A stretch of DNA of 64,000 nt. Origin: Solimicrobium silvestre. Its GTDB lineage: Bacteria; Pseudomonadota; Gammaproteobacteria; Burkholderiales; Burkholderiaceae_D. Positions 34,860 through 44,328 of the stretch are shown here, one piece after another. A program made the translations under genes and the position numbers. Every line of letters begins with the position of its first letter. The stretch's first letter is position 1. The notes beneath the pieces are model-generated. The model did no database searches. It was not told where the DNA came from and worked only from the letters and a program-made list of their open reading frames with translations. The DNA lies in assembly GCF_002976435.1 (NCBI RefSeq), contig NZ_PUGF01000016.1, forward strand, positions 1 to 64,000, written 5' to 3'.

Positions 34860-36152
34860 TCACCAACCAAAATAAGGGCCGGTTCCTTTCTTGGTCGTAC
34901 TACCTTCTATCACGACATAAACGCTTTTTCCGTAGAAAAACGGCAGACCCCAATCAAAGGTGAGTCCCTGCGGCGTATCTGCTGCTGTGCCGCCCAAATT
35001 AATGTAAGCCGCATCGTTATTGTTGACCAACGTATTGGTGTTCGCGACGGCGAAATTGACCGTAGCGGCAGCCGTGCTGCCAGCAACTCCAGACAACGAG
35101 GCAGTTAATGACAGGGTACTGGCAGGGCAATAGAAATATTGCGTATTGCCGGTACATTCTGTAATTGGATTGCTGGCCGGCGCATTGAAGAACAAGCCGT
35201 TGGAGCCAGAATCAATGTAACTATTAAGGTAAGTTTGCCCCTCAAAGACCGTCGTGAAATTGCCGATATTGTTCAACAACAGAAGGTTGCTATTGGCACT
35301 GACATTATCGGCTTGAGTATCAATGCCAAAAGTAAGCGTTCCGGTCGCACTTACCGCGCCAGCTGCGGGAACCGTGTTCAATGTAAGGATGACGCCGTTA
35401 TTGTCAGTAGCAAATAAAGAGGTTGGATTTTGAACCTGATTAGCGACAGGCAGGCCGATATTGACGCAATTGGTTCCCGTCGTGGAACAGCTAAAATAGA
35501 CATTTTCGACATTGCTGGCTGATATACAAGCAGGGCCGCAATCTTGTAGCGCCAAGCCGACTCCCAACACGCCATTCGCTGCGAAAAGAGCGGGCGTATT
35601 TATATTGGTAGAGCTGCTGTTACTGCCACTACAAGCAGAGGTATCCGTAAACCCAGGGTCTGCCATAACTTGAATGGCGACGTTCTTGGCAGTTTCACCA
35701 CCAATTTGAATATTCGCAGATTTAATCGGCCCCCATGTATATCCCTGCACAAATGTCAGGCACTCCACAACTGGGTTCCCAGCTACTGTTTGCTGGGTAA
35801 GGTTGAGTGTAGATAGCGCGGCTGCGTTTGCTGGCTGGGCAAAAACACGCAAACCGGTTGAGCCGGTATCAACCAAAATATGGTCGATTGTCATGCAGGT
35901 AGTTGGGGCAGTTGGTGAGCATAACGTGACACTGACAAAGGGCTCATTCAGTGCGCCAAAAACGTTGCTATCGACACTAACCGCTACAGTATTTTGAGCC
36001 GGGGTCGGTGTTGTGCTCCCAGAACTAGAGCTGCTGGAACTAGAGCTACTGCTAGATCCTCCTCCACCGCAAGCGCTCATCAATAAAGCTAGCAATAGTG
36101 GCAATGCGATAGAAATGAGTCGATTTGATTTGATTGAAATAGAACGATTCAT
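34860..36152 (-). CDS. DUF3443 lipoprotein with two aspartic-protease-like motifs
   Basis: 430 aa. Lipobox MSAC followed by a poly-Ser linker, so it is lipid-anchored. The chain carries two related motifs, LVDTGSTGLRVF near residue 93 and YIDSGSNGLFFN near 316, exactly as in the two lobes of pepsin-type aspartic proteases. GVLGVGL, near the middle, and a final GLPFFYGKSVYVVIEG also fit that fold. DUF3443 itself has no assigned function. Several cysteines suggest disulfides. Paired with the DUF2844 gene 10 bp upstream, a combination seen in many Burkholderiales. Confidence 0.85.
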   Translation of the reverse strand: MNRSISIKSNRLISIALPLLLALLMSACGGGGSSSSSSSSSSSSGSTTPTPAQNTVAVSVDSNVFGALNEPFVSVTLCSPTAPTTCMTIDHILVDTGSTGLRVFAQPANAAALSTLNLTQQTVAGNPVVECLTFVQGYTWGPIKSANIQIGGETAKNVAIQVMADPGFTDTSACSGSNSSSTNINTPALFAANGVLGVGLALQDCGPACISASNVENVYFSCSTTGTNCVNIGLPVANQVQNPTSLFATDNNGVILTLNTVPAAGAVSATGTLTFGIDTQADNVSANSNLLLLNNIGNFTTVFEGQTYLNSYIDSGSNGLFFNAPASNPITECTGNTQYFYCPASTLSLTASLSGVAGSTAAATVNFAVANTNTLVNNNDAAYINLGGTAADTPQGLTFDWGLPFFYGKSVYVVIEGSTTKKGTGPYFGW

Positions 36153-36162
36153 GGCTAGCCTG

Positions 36163-36612
36163 TTATTTGATTTGATCTAAGTTAAAGCCGGGAGGTAATA
36201 ATTTCGGTAGATAGGCGAAGCCCGCAAATGAGCGCATTTGCCCGTGCGACTGCACGACTAAATCATCAGTGTGTATTGCTGCGCTGCGGCGATTAATAGC
36301 GAGCGAGGAGGGCTTACGATTGGCAAACTCATCAAAATGGTCGCCCAGCAGCACTTTTAAATTCGGCAAAGTAGGCCCTTGCCAAGTAACCGCTACCACC
36401 ACGCCATCGGCGTTGGCATATTCTTTAATCTGTGTGCCGGAAGGCATTTTTACCTGATACACATTCAAGGTCTGATCCGTGGCAACTATCGAGCTTTGTT
36501 CCTTAATTTGAACCGCTTCCTTGGCGACTGTGCCACCTAATTCGGCAAACGAGGGTGCAGCGCACACCATAAAAAGAAGCGCTAAGGGCATTCTAAATAA
36601 AAAGTTTCGCAT
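36163..36612 (-). CDS. DUF2844 secreted protein
   Basis: 149 aa with a signal peptide (to SFAELGG). Contains LNVYQVKMPSGTQIKEYANADG, VVAVTWQGPTLPNLKVLLG and a C-terminal QMRSFAGFAYLPKLLPPGF, the features of DUF2844. Function unknown. It precedes the DUF3443 gene by 10 bp; the conserved pairing suggests that the two act together in the periplasm. First gene of the two-gene operon. Confidence 0.85.
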   Translation of the reverse strand: MRNFLFRMPLALLFMVCAAPSFAELGGTVAKEAVQIKEQSSIVATDQTLNVYQVKMPSGTQIKEYANADGVVVAVTWQGPTLPNLKVLLGDHFDEFANRKPSSLAINRRSAAIHTDDLVVQSHGQMRSFAGFAYLPKLLPPGFNLDQIK

Positions 36613-36810
36613 GATGGATAGGTATGTTGGGTTGAGTTGAGCCGTAGCTGACTAAATTGGATTCTACTCTGCCTAAAACGAAGTGCGGTAACTTTATGTA
36701 AAGTAATATAGTTGAGCGACAAAACAGGTGCATTTATATACTCCACTGTTTTTTTAAATGTATGTCAGGGTGCTGTGAAATTAAAATCAGATATTTTTCA
36801 CTGAGAAAAA

Positions 36811-38784
36811 TCACTGAGTTGGGTAATCTTCATTTATTTCTTTTTCGGGCTTATGATCAAGTAAATTGGTGAATAATAATTTTAGAAATGCATCGGAAGG
36901 CATTGGTTTGGCAAAGAAATATCCTTGCCCAATGTCACAGCCGCGTGTGTGCAGCCAATGACTGGTTGGCTCATCTTCTATACCTTCTGCAACAACCACT
37001 AAACCGAAGTTGTGGGCAAGATCAACCGTGGATGAAACTATCGCCTGATCGCCTTTATTCTGTAATAATTTGCGCACAAAACTTTGATCAATTTTTAATT
37101 CATGAATAGGTAAGTTTTTAAGATAAGACAAGGAAGAATAGCCTGTTCCGAAGTCATCAATCGCCAGTCTGAATCCGGTTTCATGCAGACGTTGAATCAC
37201 TTCCAAAGCGCGTTCGGGGGAACTCATGAAACAACTTTCGGTGATTTCAAGGGTGATATTAAATGCCGCTAAGTTGTATTTTTTTAACGCAGTCATTAAC
37301 ACGTTAATCAGCTCAGGGTCTAATAAATTCAAGGCCGATAAATTGATAGACACATGTAATTCAAAGCCTTGTTTGCGCCATTCCGAACATTCGCGTACGC
37401 ACACATCCACTAACCAGGTTGTGAGCGGTCGTATCAGCCCGGATTCTTCTGCCACAGGAATGAATTCAAGCGGAGATATATAACCTTCCACCGGATCTTG
37501 CCAGCGCAATAGTGCTTCAGCCCCCACGATTAAGCCCGTTACCAAATCAATTTGCGGCTGATAATGTACTCGCAAATGTTGCTGCATTAAGGCTGCACGA
37601 AGTTTGCCGAATAAGAGGTGATGGCGTACAAAAGCCTGTTCTTGTTTAGAGTCGTATATCGACCATTGATTACCGTTTTTATGTGCTTGCAACATGGCTT
37701 GTTGCGCTTTATCTAGCAGCAATTGCGGGTCTTTGGCATGATCAGGGTAAATCGCCAGACCTAGCGTAAATTCGCAATAAATAACATAGCCCTGAATCTC
37801 GACTGAAATCTGACGCTCCGCAATAAAACGTTCTAAACCTTCATCGTTAAAGGAAGCCCGGTCAGTTGGGTAGGTCACTACAAATTCGTCGCGGTGCGTG
37901 TGTGCGAGCGTACCTTTTGCTTCAGTAAAACGGGCCAGGTATTCAACGACTTTGAGTATCAGTTGATCTGCTTTGGCAATACCTAAAATATTACTCATTT
38001 CAAGCATGCGTTCTAATCGTAAAATGCACACCACCAACACGCTGTCAGGGTTGCTCGTTTCGTCGATCTGTTGTTTGAGTATGTCCACCAACGTTACCTT
38101 GTTCGGTAATTTGGTGAGGCTGTCACGGCTGGCTAATAATTGTAATTGGTCGAGTAATTTTTGGGCGTCGGCGGTTTTAATGACGACTTGTTTTTGTAGC
38201 TGCTCTTCGAACCTGCTGCGAAGCTGATTAAACGCTGCCGCAATTAAGATATAGAACACCAGCGAAATAATAAACTGGGCGCTAACTACGGGGGAGTGAC
38301 GATAGAACACATGTTGTAACTGGCTGGTTCCAATAAAATAAGCCGTCACAATCCCAAGTAAAACCAGGCTATAGCGCCAGCCAAGATGTTGGCCTTTCAA
38401 AAAAAAGGCTAGAAATGGCGCGGTGTATACCCAAAAAAGTCCCGTGCCTTCTACCCCGCCAAAGGCGATGAGCCCCATGACAATGCACAGCATGGCAAGC
38501 AAAACTAAGGCCTCGGCAAAGCCAACAAAATCTGGGTTGCGGCCTAATATGGTAGCTGGCCCCATCAGAAAAATAACCGAACCTAATTCAATCAAACCAA
38601 GTAACGCCATGTTCGGTGTGAACAGGTTAAACAGTGCAAACACAAAGCCGAAAAAAAGACCGATAGTAGCCACAGCCGTGACATTTCGAATCCGTTTTTC
38701 AATAGCAATCTTATCTTCAATCTTAAATGCAAAAACATCGACTAAGATATGAAAGATATGACGTGCTTGGCTGGCAATGCTCAT
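36811..38784 (-). CDS. Membrane cyclic-di-GMP phosphodiesterase (degenerate GGDEF plus EAL)
   Basis: 657 aa. Residues ~30-205 hold about six transmembrane segments. A GGDEF domain follows (RDSLTKLPNKVTLV), but its signature is HRDEF near 302, lacking the GG, so cyclase activity is unlikely. The EAL domain is complete: AEALLRW near 423, then NLSALNLLD, EITESCF, DDFGTGYSSLSYL, KIDQSFV and AEGIED, the metal and catalytic residues. It would hydrolyse c-di-GMP, with the membrane part as possible sensor. It is 15 bp downstream of the NlpC/P60-like gene, so probably cotranscribed. Confidence 0.92.
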   Translation of the reverse strand: MSIASQARHIFHILVDVFAFKIEDKIAIEKRIRNVTAVATIGLFFGFVFALFNLFTPNMALLGLIELGSVIFLMGPATILGRNPDFVGFAEALVLLAMLCIVMGLIAFGGVEGTGLFWVYTAPFLAFFLKGQHLGWRYSLVLLGIVTAYFIGTSQLQHVFYRHSPVVSAQFIISLVFYILIAAAFNQLRSRFEEQLQKQVVIKTADAQKLLDQLQLLASRDSLTKLPNKVTLVDILKQQIDETSNPDSVLVVCILRLERMLEMSNILGIAKADQLILKVVEYLARFTEAKGTLAHTHRDEFVVTYPTDRASFNDEGLERFIAERQISVEIQGYVIYCEFTLGLAIYPDHAKDPQLLLDKAQQAMLQAHKNGNQWSIYDSKQEQAFVRHHLLFGKLRAALMQQHLRVHYQPQIDLVTGLIVGAEALLRWQDPVEGYISPLEFIPVAEESGLIRPLTTWLVDVCVRECSEWRKQGFELHVSINLSALNLLDPELINVLMTALKKYNLAAFNITLEITESCFMSSPERALEVIQRLHETGFRLAIDDFGTGYSSLSYLKNLPIHELKIDQSFVRKLLQNKGDQAIVSSTVDLAHNFGLVVVAEGIEDEPTSHWLHTRGCDIGQGYFFAKPMPSDAFLKLLFTNLLDHKPEKEINEDYPTQ

Positions 38785-38799
38785 GCTGCCCTTTCCGGT

Positions 38800-39942
38800 T
38801 CACGCGTTTTTTTTGCTGATTTCGTCTATCCAGATAACATCCAGATGCTGTGCTTTTGCTAGTCCGTAAAAATCATCCGGGGTCACAGTGCTGCGCCCCA
38901 TAATGCTCCAGTGACGGTTGAGTTTTCCTAGTGGGTAAAGGGCGTGTAATTGAGGAAATAGGCCCAAGGCATCGTGTGCGCTGCGAAAGCAGTAATAGAT
39001 GAGCTCCGCGCAACTGAAACGATCAAATTTATTCGTTTCTACGCATTCAAAATCGTAAGGCTCGCCAATCTTTTCTAATGCGGATAATTTAGCATTCTGA
39101 ATGACTTCATCATGGTTAATTGGCGCGCCTTTGCGTAGTTCGTCTTTTATTTTTTGGCTGGTCAACTCAGATGCAGAATGTTTGCGATGCCGCGGTTGTG
39201 GTAACTCTACTTTGTGCGTCATAGTCAGGTCGGGTTTAAGACGTAGCACCACCAAATAATCGCAACGGAACCAAGTCAATATATCTTCGGTATGCACGCC
39301 CATCGCCATCGAATGAATTATCATTTGCGGCCCTTCTTGAAAATATTTTTTATTATTTCGAAAATGCGCTGGCACGTTGGCGCGATCATTCTCATTCAGT
39401 GGTCCGGCATACATGGCTACGTGGGTAAACCAGCCGGGGTGATAACCGTTTTTGGAGCAAAGGGAAGAAAGCCGGATGAAGTCGCCATCCATATAGCCAT
39501 CGTAAGCGCGCAATAAAATATCCCCCGGTTGTATGCGACTCAAAATTTCACGCATATCTTGCGCGGTCAGGCGGTAACTCATGGGGTTTTCGACTAAATA
39601 ACCTGAGGGCAAACCAACCTTCGCCATCGGTCCGGGAGTCGTATTCCAGTACCAGCGCAATGTGGCAAACCACGACATAAAAGCACTTTGAAATGGATCT
39701 GAATCGTCCTTTGATTTTCTGAGTTGCACCAAAATGGGTATGACTAGCATCACTACGACGAACCCGCCCAACATGACTTGAATGCCCAGTTTGATCACGC
39801 TCACTGGCAATGGCAGATAAGAAGGGTAAAAAATACTGCCTGCGCCATACAAGATAAATATCGGAAGGAACAGGCAGCAAAACGAGTAAAAAAAGTAAAT
39901 GGGGCGGAGTAAAGCAAGTAGTGAGATCCAAAAAAATTTCAT
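38800..39942 (-). CDS. YiiX/YebB-like permuted NlpC/P60 hydrolase, membrane protein
   Basis: 380 aa with two N-terminal transmembrane segments (residues ~10-35 and 50-70). The catalytic part starts at IQPGDILLR; a His in WFTHVAMYAG near 171 comes before the Cys in RFSCAELIYYC near 311. The His-before-Cys order marks the circularly permuted NlpC/P60 (YiiX) group, which acts on lipids or peptidoglycan. First gene of a pair with the EAL phosphodiesterase. Confidence 0.8.
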   Translation of the reverse strand: MKFFWISLLALLRPIYFFYSFCCLFLPIFILYGAGSIFYPSYLPLPVSVIKLGIQVMLGGFVVVMLVIPILVQLRKSKDDSDPFQSAFMSWFATLRWYWNTTPGPMAKVGLPSGYLVENPMSYRLTAQDMREILSRIQPGDILLRAYDGYMDGDFIRLSSLCSKNGYHPGWFTHVAMYAGPLNENDRANVPAHFRNNKKYFQEGPQMIIHSMAMGVHTEDILTWFRCDYLVVLRLKPDLTMTHKVELPQPRHRKHSASELTSQKIKDELRKGAPINHDEVIQNAKLSALEKIGEPYDFECVETNKFDRFSCAELIYYCFRSAHDALGLFPQLHALYPLGKLNRHWSIMGRSTVTPDDFYGLAKAQHLDVIWIDEISKKNA

Positions 39943-40464
39943 TTTTTAAATTTCCCTCATGGTTGAGATTCGATGTTTCTTTGTGTTGCAGCGAGTAGTC
40001 GTTGCCAACAAATAGCTACGCCATTTTATGTGCCGCGCAACATTGTTGCTGGATGGATAGTTTGTTTTTACTCAGAAGATTATCAATCTCGGCGGCTATT
40101 TTTTCATGAAGGGTGAAACAGTCCGGCTGAAAATAAGAATAGGCACTGCAAAATTTGCCGATTCCCCCAACTAACTTTAGGTGATCACTGCTATTGACTC
40201 AAGATTTTTATGTGTTGAGTCGATAATATTTGGCAGAAAAGAAGTGTGTATGTTGGTAGCGATGGAATGTTTTAGCGAAAGCAAGGCTGCGGGTGGTTTT
40301 TAAATCAGTGTCATTGAAGCGATTCGACGAATATAGTCGTGGAAATTGCATTGCTGTATGACAATCAGTGTATAGGCGGAACGCTGATAAGTAGAAATTT
40401 CGGGTGTGGAACGCTAAAAACCAAAAAGGGTTACAAGCCTAAACTTGTAACCCCTAGGTATTTC
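39943..40464. other. Intergenic region, possible small gene or remnant
   Basis: Contains the tRNA terminator and the promoter of the NlpC/P60-like gene. On the minus strand a 60-codon open frame (40198 to the stop at 40016) has protein-like composition (FCSAYSYFQPDCFTLHEK, EIDNLLSKNK, CCAAHKMA) but no ATG, GTG or TTG at a sensible place, so it is either a gene remnant or chance. Confidence 0.35.
40421..40456 (-). terminator. Terminator of the tRNA-Arg gene
   Basis: A perfect 10-bp stem GGGTTACAAG/CTTGTAACCC (40428-40437 and 40444-40453); read on the minus strand it is followed by a T-run. It lies just past the tRNA 3' end. Confidence 0.85.
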
Positions 40465-40541
40465 TGGTGCGGCTGGCAGGAATCGAACCCACGACCCCTT
40501 GGTTCGTAGCCAAGTACTCTATCCAGCTGAGCTACAGCCGC
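40465..40541 (-). tRNA. tRNA-Arg (anticodon ACG)
   Basis: 77 nt including an encoded CCA. The acceptor GCGGCTG pairs with CAGCCGC, the D arm is AGCTCAGCTGGATAGAG, the anticodon stem CTTGG/CCAAG encloses CTACGAA with anticodon ACG (ICG after editing), and the T arm GTGGGTTCGATTCC is standard. Confidence 0.97.
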
Positions 40542-40739
40542 GAAAGACAGCATTGTATGTGGGTTGGCATCCTATGTCTAGTGTTTTAGTGAAATTAATG
40601 TCTTCTACTATAAAAAAGATCGGATGTTGTCGTTTAATAAGGTTTAAATAGCGTCGGCTGTATTGATTTGTTAAATAAATCAACACAAGCGTAAAGGCTT
40701 GTTATTATGCTGGCTCTTATTGTTTTTAACTTTGATGCC

Positions 40740-43343
40740 ATGTTTGATTTCTTCTTTAAAAAACGTTCTACTGCAAAGTCATCCGAAACAACCCAGCTGC
40801 TGACACAACAACAAGAACAAGCTGATGCCGTGGCAGCTAAATTTGCTGATAAGCAATCTGTCAAGCAATCGGAATTAGCTGCCGCCGCTAGTTTTGCAGG
40901 GCAAGAAAGTGCGGCCTTGGCTTTTATTTTGCAATCAGGTTATGCAGACGCGCGCTATCAGGCCGCCATGCACTTGCATAGCGCTGAAGCGTTAATGCAG
41001 GTAAGTCAGGCGATGCGCAACACAGATCGTCGGGTTAGTAAGTTGGCGCAAGAGAAATTAGCCGCGCTGCAAAATCAGCAGAAGATGACTTCGGCCGTGC
41101 AAGCTTGCTTAGCGCAAGGTCAGCAATTGCTGGAAAATACCCAGTTAATGGTGAATCAGGTGGCACTCTGGGATAAAGAGCGGCTTGCCTTGGGGGAGCA
41201 TGGTTTATCGTTATTGCCAATTAAAGTAACCTTGGACGAGCGCCTACAGGCGCAACTTGAATTACAAAGACAAACATTGCAAACCTCAAGCAGTTTGCGC
41301 GCTTTAGTTGAAACCGCGTTGCCGTTAGAGCAGTTGCAAGCGCAGTTGGCCGAATGCCTGCAGCAATGGCAAGCAATAGAAGTCAGTCCATTGCTAGCAA
41401 GTTTGCCTAAAAATCAATTCAACCAATTAAATGACGATGTAGCGTTGGCGCAATCGCATGTGCAGCAACTCACACAACTTACCCAACTTATTGCTGCACG
41501 TCATGAAGCGTTACAGGTTTGGCAAACTGCCGAGCAACTAGCGCTGGAAAACGTTCAGAAAGAGTGGAAGAAATTAGCGCTGACTGGTGCGGCTTTGAGT
41601 GATGAGCAACAAGAAGTGGTTCATCAACAAGAGCAGCAGTTAAAGCTGATATTCGCTCGTATCGCGCCAACTGCATCAGCATCTGTACATAAAACACATA
41701 CAAAAAAAATTGCAATAGAAGCCGGTGAAAATCAGGCCGTGCCAGCAATCGATATTAAATCGGTTTTGGTCGCGTTAGAGCAGGCACTGGAAGAAGGTAG
41801 CTTGCAGCAAGCACTTGATTTAGATAAAACGCTTCGTCAGGAAGTGCTGCCAGCCCGTGGCGAATTGGCTCAGCGTTTGCAGGTGTTGCGGGCCGAATTA
41901 AACCGTTTGTTAGATTGGGCTAAGTGGGGCGGCAATGTCTCCCGCGAAGAATTAATTAAGGTGGCAGATGGCTTGGTGGCGGAAGACGTGGCATTGACTG
42001 CGCCAGAGATCGCAAAACAAGTGGGTGGATTAAGAGCACGTTGGAAAGAATTGGACAGAACCAGCGGTACTGCAGCCAAATCGGTGTGGGAGCGGTTTGA
42101 CGAAGCGTGTGGTCGTGCTTATCAAATAGCCGACGCACACTTTAAACAGCAAGCGCAATTGCGACTCGATAATTTGACTCTGGCGCAAGCACAGTTGGCC
42201 GCTATCGATGTGGTTATTGCCGACTTGCAAAACCAGTTGCCGGACTGGAAAACGCAGCTAGCTTATATACAGAAGGTAAAGCTGGAATGGCGCAAAACTG
42301 GTTCTATAGACCGTAAATTGAAAGCGCGTTTAGAGTCTGAGTTTGAACAAAAAATACAGACGTTAAGTCAGCCGTTGATGGTCGCGCGTGAGGCTGCTAT
42401 CGGTGTGCGCCAGCAACTGATTCAGTCCGTGATAGACATTGCAGCGACTGATCGCGAAGCAGCTGATAAGGTGCAGCTTGCACAGCAGCGTTGGCAGCAA
42501 GAAGCGCTGAATTTGCCTTTAGAGCGCAAAGATGAGCAGGATTTATGGCGTCAGTTTCGAGCGGCTTGCGATGCGGTTTTTGCGCAGCGTAAAGCCAATG
42601 CAGATGAGCAAAAGCAGCGTCGAAATTTGGGTGTGGTAGCTAAGCAGGCTTGTTGTGAAGCTGTGGAGCAGTCCCTGGAAGCTAGCTTAAGTAGCGCAGA
42701 AATCATGGCGGTGTTACGCAAAGCTAAACAAGAATGGCGTGATTTATCTGTACAACATCGGCAAGCGGGTTTGGATGCACGTTTTGAAACTGCATTGAAT
42801 GCGTTGGAAACACGTCATTCTGAGTTGCTATTGAAGGATAAACAAGCCGAGCTGGTTCATTTGTACGCCAAAATTAAACTTTGTCAGCAAGTTGAAGCGG
42901 CAAATAATGCCGCAACCAAGTTGGTTGAGCCAGAAATAACGGAACAATCTGCAGCATGGCAAGCTGAGTGGAAATTATTAACGACCAGCAAAGCGCCTGC
43001 GGAATTAAATAAATTGCTGACACAGCGTTTTAACACTGCATTAGCCGTAATTAAGAATCAGCAAGTGGCTGATGCAGCGCAGGTTGCGGCTAACTTGGCG
43101 CAATTTGAAGAGCGCTTATTACGGGTGGAAATATTAAGAGGACTGCCAAGCCCGGCAGAATTAACTCAGCAACGTTTGCAATTGCAAGTGCGCGATTTGC
43201 AATCTGCGATGAAAAACCGCGATGCTACGGATGCTTATCTGAGTAATTTGTATGTACTGTGTGCGTTGCCAGTTAGCCTGAAAGCGCCGCATGAGCAACG
43301 CTTCCAGTTAGTGTTAACTGACTATTCGGGAATCAGTCGCTGA
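40740..43343 (+). CDS. DUF349 repeat coiled-coil protein
   Basis: 867 aa from the Met at 40740 (MFDFFFKKRS), the start seen in this family; an earlier Met at 40707 is less likely. It is highly charged, rich in Gln, Glu and Ala, almost wholly helical, with several DUF349-type repeats marked by WKELDR, LEWRKTGSI, LWRQFRAACDAVF and QEWRDLSVQHRQAG. A HEAT-like segment (AALAFILQSGYADARYQAAMHL) precedes them. Cytosolic, no signal peptide. Function unknown. The 3' end overlaps the convergent receiver gene by 11 bp. Confidence 0.85.
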   Translation: MFDFFFKKRSTAKSSETTQLLTQQQEQADAVAAKFADKQSVKQSELAAAASFAGQESAALAFILQSGYADARYQAAMHLHSAEALMQVSQAMRNTDRRVSKLAQEKLAALQNQQKMTSAVQACLAQGQQLLENTQLMVNQVALWDKERLALGEHGLSLLPIKVTLDERLQAQLELQRQTLQTSSSLRALVETALPLEQLQAQLAECLQQWQAIEVSPLLASLPKNQFNQLNDDVALAQSHVQQLTQLTQLIAARHEALQVWQTAEQLALENVQKEWKKLALTGAALSDEQQEVVHQQEQQLKLIFARIAPTASASVHKTHTKKIAIEAGENQAVPAIDIKSVLVALEQALEEGSLQQALDLDKTLRQEVLPARGELAQRLQVLRAELNRLLDWAKWGGNVSREELIKVADGLVAEDVALTAPEIAKQVGGLRARWKELDRTSGTAAKSVWERFDEACGRAYQIADAHFKQQAQLRLDNLTLAQAQLAAIDVVIADLQNQLPDWKTQLAYIQKVKLEWRKTGSIDRKLKARLESEFEQKIQTLSQPLMVAREAAIGVRQQLIQSVIDIAATDREAADKVQLAQQRWQQEALNLPLERKDEQDLWRQFRAACDAVFAQRKANADEQKQRRNLGVVAKQACCEAVEQSLEASLSSAEIMAVLRKAKQEWRDLSVQHRQAGLDARFETALNALETRHSELLLKDKQAELVHLYAKIKLCQQVEAANNAATKLVEPEITEQSAAWQAEWKLLTTSKAPAELNKLLTQRFNTALAVIKNQQVADAAQVAANLAQFEERLLRVEILRGLPSPAELTQQRLQLQVRDLQSAMKNRDATDAYLSNLYVLCALPVSLKAPHEQRFQLVLTDYSGISR

Positions 43344-43869
43344 TTTGATGGCTTGCTGGAGGAGGAATGATGAGTACCTCTTCCAGTACATCGATCAGTC
43401 CAGAACGCGTGATTTTGGATTTAATCGTGAAGGCATCAACGCTGGAACGGTACGATTCATGCGATGTATGAACCCCTCCCGGCTGGCCTGAGCGGATCAC
43501 AATACGTAAATCCTGGCGCTGTAACTCACCGCGTATCGTGTCTACTAAACATAATCCTGCGTCGATGGTTTCCATCACCACGTCCAATAAAATCACCGCA
43601 GTTTCAGGGTTGGCTAGCAGTACGTCACGCCCTTCGCGCGCAGAAAAAGCGTGCAAAAATTCGAGAGGACGACCTTGGATCATGACGCCGTTTAAAGCAA
43701 GAACGGTAGAATCATGGACGGTTTGATCATCATCCGTGACTAAAATTTGCCACGGTTTGATATCCCGCAAATCTATTTCATCTTCCTCATCATCCAAAAA
43801 ATTTATAAATTCATCATCTAACTGTGCTGATAAATGATGCTTTAGTGTTTTAGTTAACATTAGCGTCAT
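43333..43869 (-). CDS. Stand-alone response regulator receiver domain
   Basis: About 178 aa from the Met at 43869; other starts are possible, up to a GTG at 43947. After an acidic segment (DDEFINFLDDEEDEIDL) the receiver has ILVTDDDQTVHD (acidic pocket), VILLDVVMETIDAGL (phospho-acceptor Asp), RIVIRSGQPG and a Lys in FTIKSKI. The ETIDAGL and SGQPG wording resembles the receiver at the N-terminus of DUF3369/HD-GYP regulators, but no effector domain follows. No sensor kinase nearby. It may relay phosphate or act by protein contact. Confidence 0.78.
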   Translation of the reverse strand: MTLMLTKTLKHHLSAQLDDEFINFLDDEEDEIDLRDIKPWQILVTDDDQTVHDSTVLALNGVMIQGRPLEFLHAFSAREGRDVLLANPETAVILLDVVMETIDAGLCLVDTIRGELQRQDLRIVIRSGQPGGVHTSHESYRSSVDAFTIKSKITRSGLIDVLEEVLIIPPPASHQISD

Positions 43870-44328
43870 TGTTGAATTTAAAAGTGGTGCAGAGTAATCG
43901 GCTTTAAAAAGTGTTGTCGGGGAGTTTATTTTAGATGCTATATGCACAATTAAGTTGTCCGTGTAATAGGTGATTCTTATTTGAATATATTCCCTTGTCT
44001 TTTAATAATATACGAAACAAAAATTTTTATATAGGGGTTAGTACTTACTAAATTAGCGCAGTAAAGTTGCATAATCCTGTCTAATTCCGCAGTTATTATT
44101 TGCTTGTCGTTGTTTCACTAAGGCTGGACGCGCATAAGCGATAAACAGGCATTGAAATAGCATATGCAATGCGTACTTTTATCAGGCTTCACGGTTACAA
44201 AATCAGTTGAATATTCAACCAAAAAACAACTAAAAATCCAGCGTATTGGCGCCGTGCTGAGTTATTATATTGGTCTTACGTTAACGTAAACGTCAATTCC
44301 AGCATGGATTTATTTAAAAGGAAATGAA
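43870..44328. other. Intergenic region upstream of the SDR gene
   Basis: AT-rich, no supported gene. Holds the receiver gene promoter on the left and the LiuR-like operator at 44276-44296 on the right. Confidence 0.6.
44276..44296 (+). promoter_or_regulatory. LiuR-like operator upstream of the SDR gene
   Basis: TTAACGTAAACGTCAA (44281-44296) is a near-palindrome that differs by one base from the motif I recall for the MerR-type regulator LiuR in beta- and gammaproteobacteria (TTTACGTAAACGTCAA-like), and TTACG directly before it extends the ACGT pattern. It lies 32 bp before the start codon of a gene of the kind LiuR controls. Confidence 0.6.

Noticed and set aside
36811-38784. Diguanylate cyclase activity of the GGDEF-EAL protein
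   Set aside because: The signature is HRDEF rather than GGDEF, so only the phosphodiesterase is supported.
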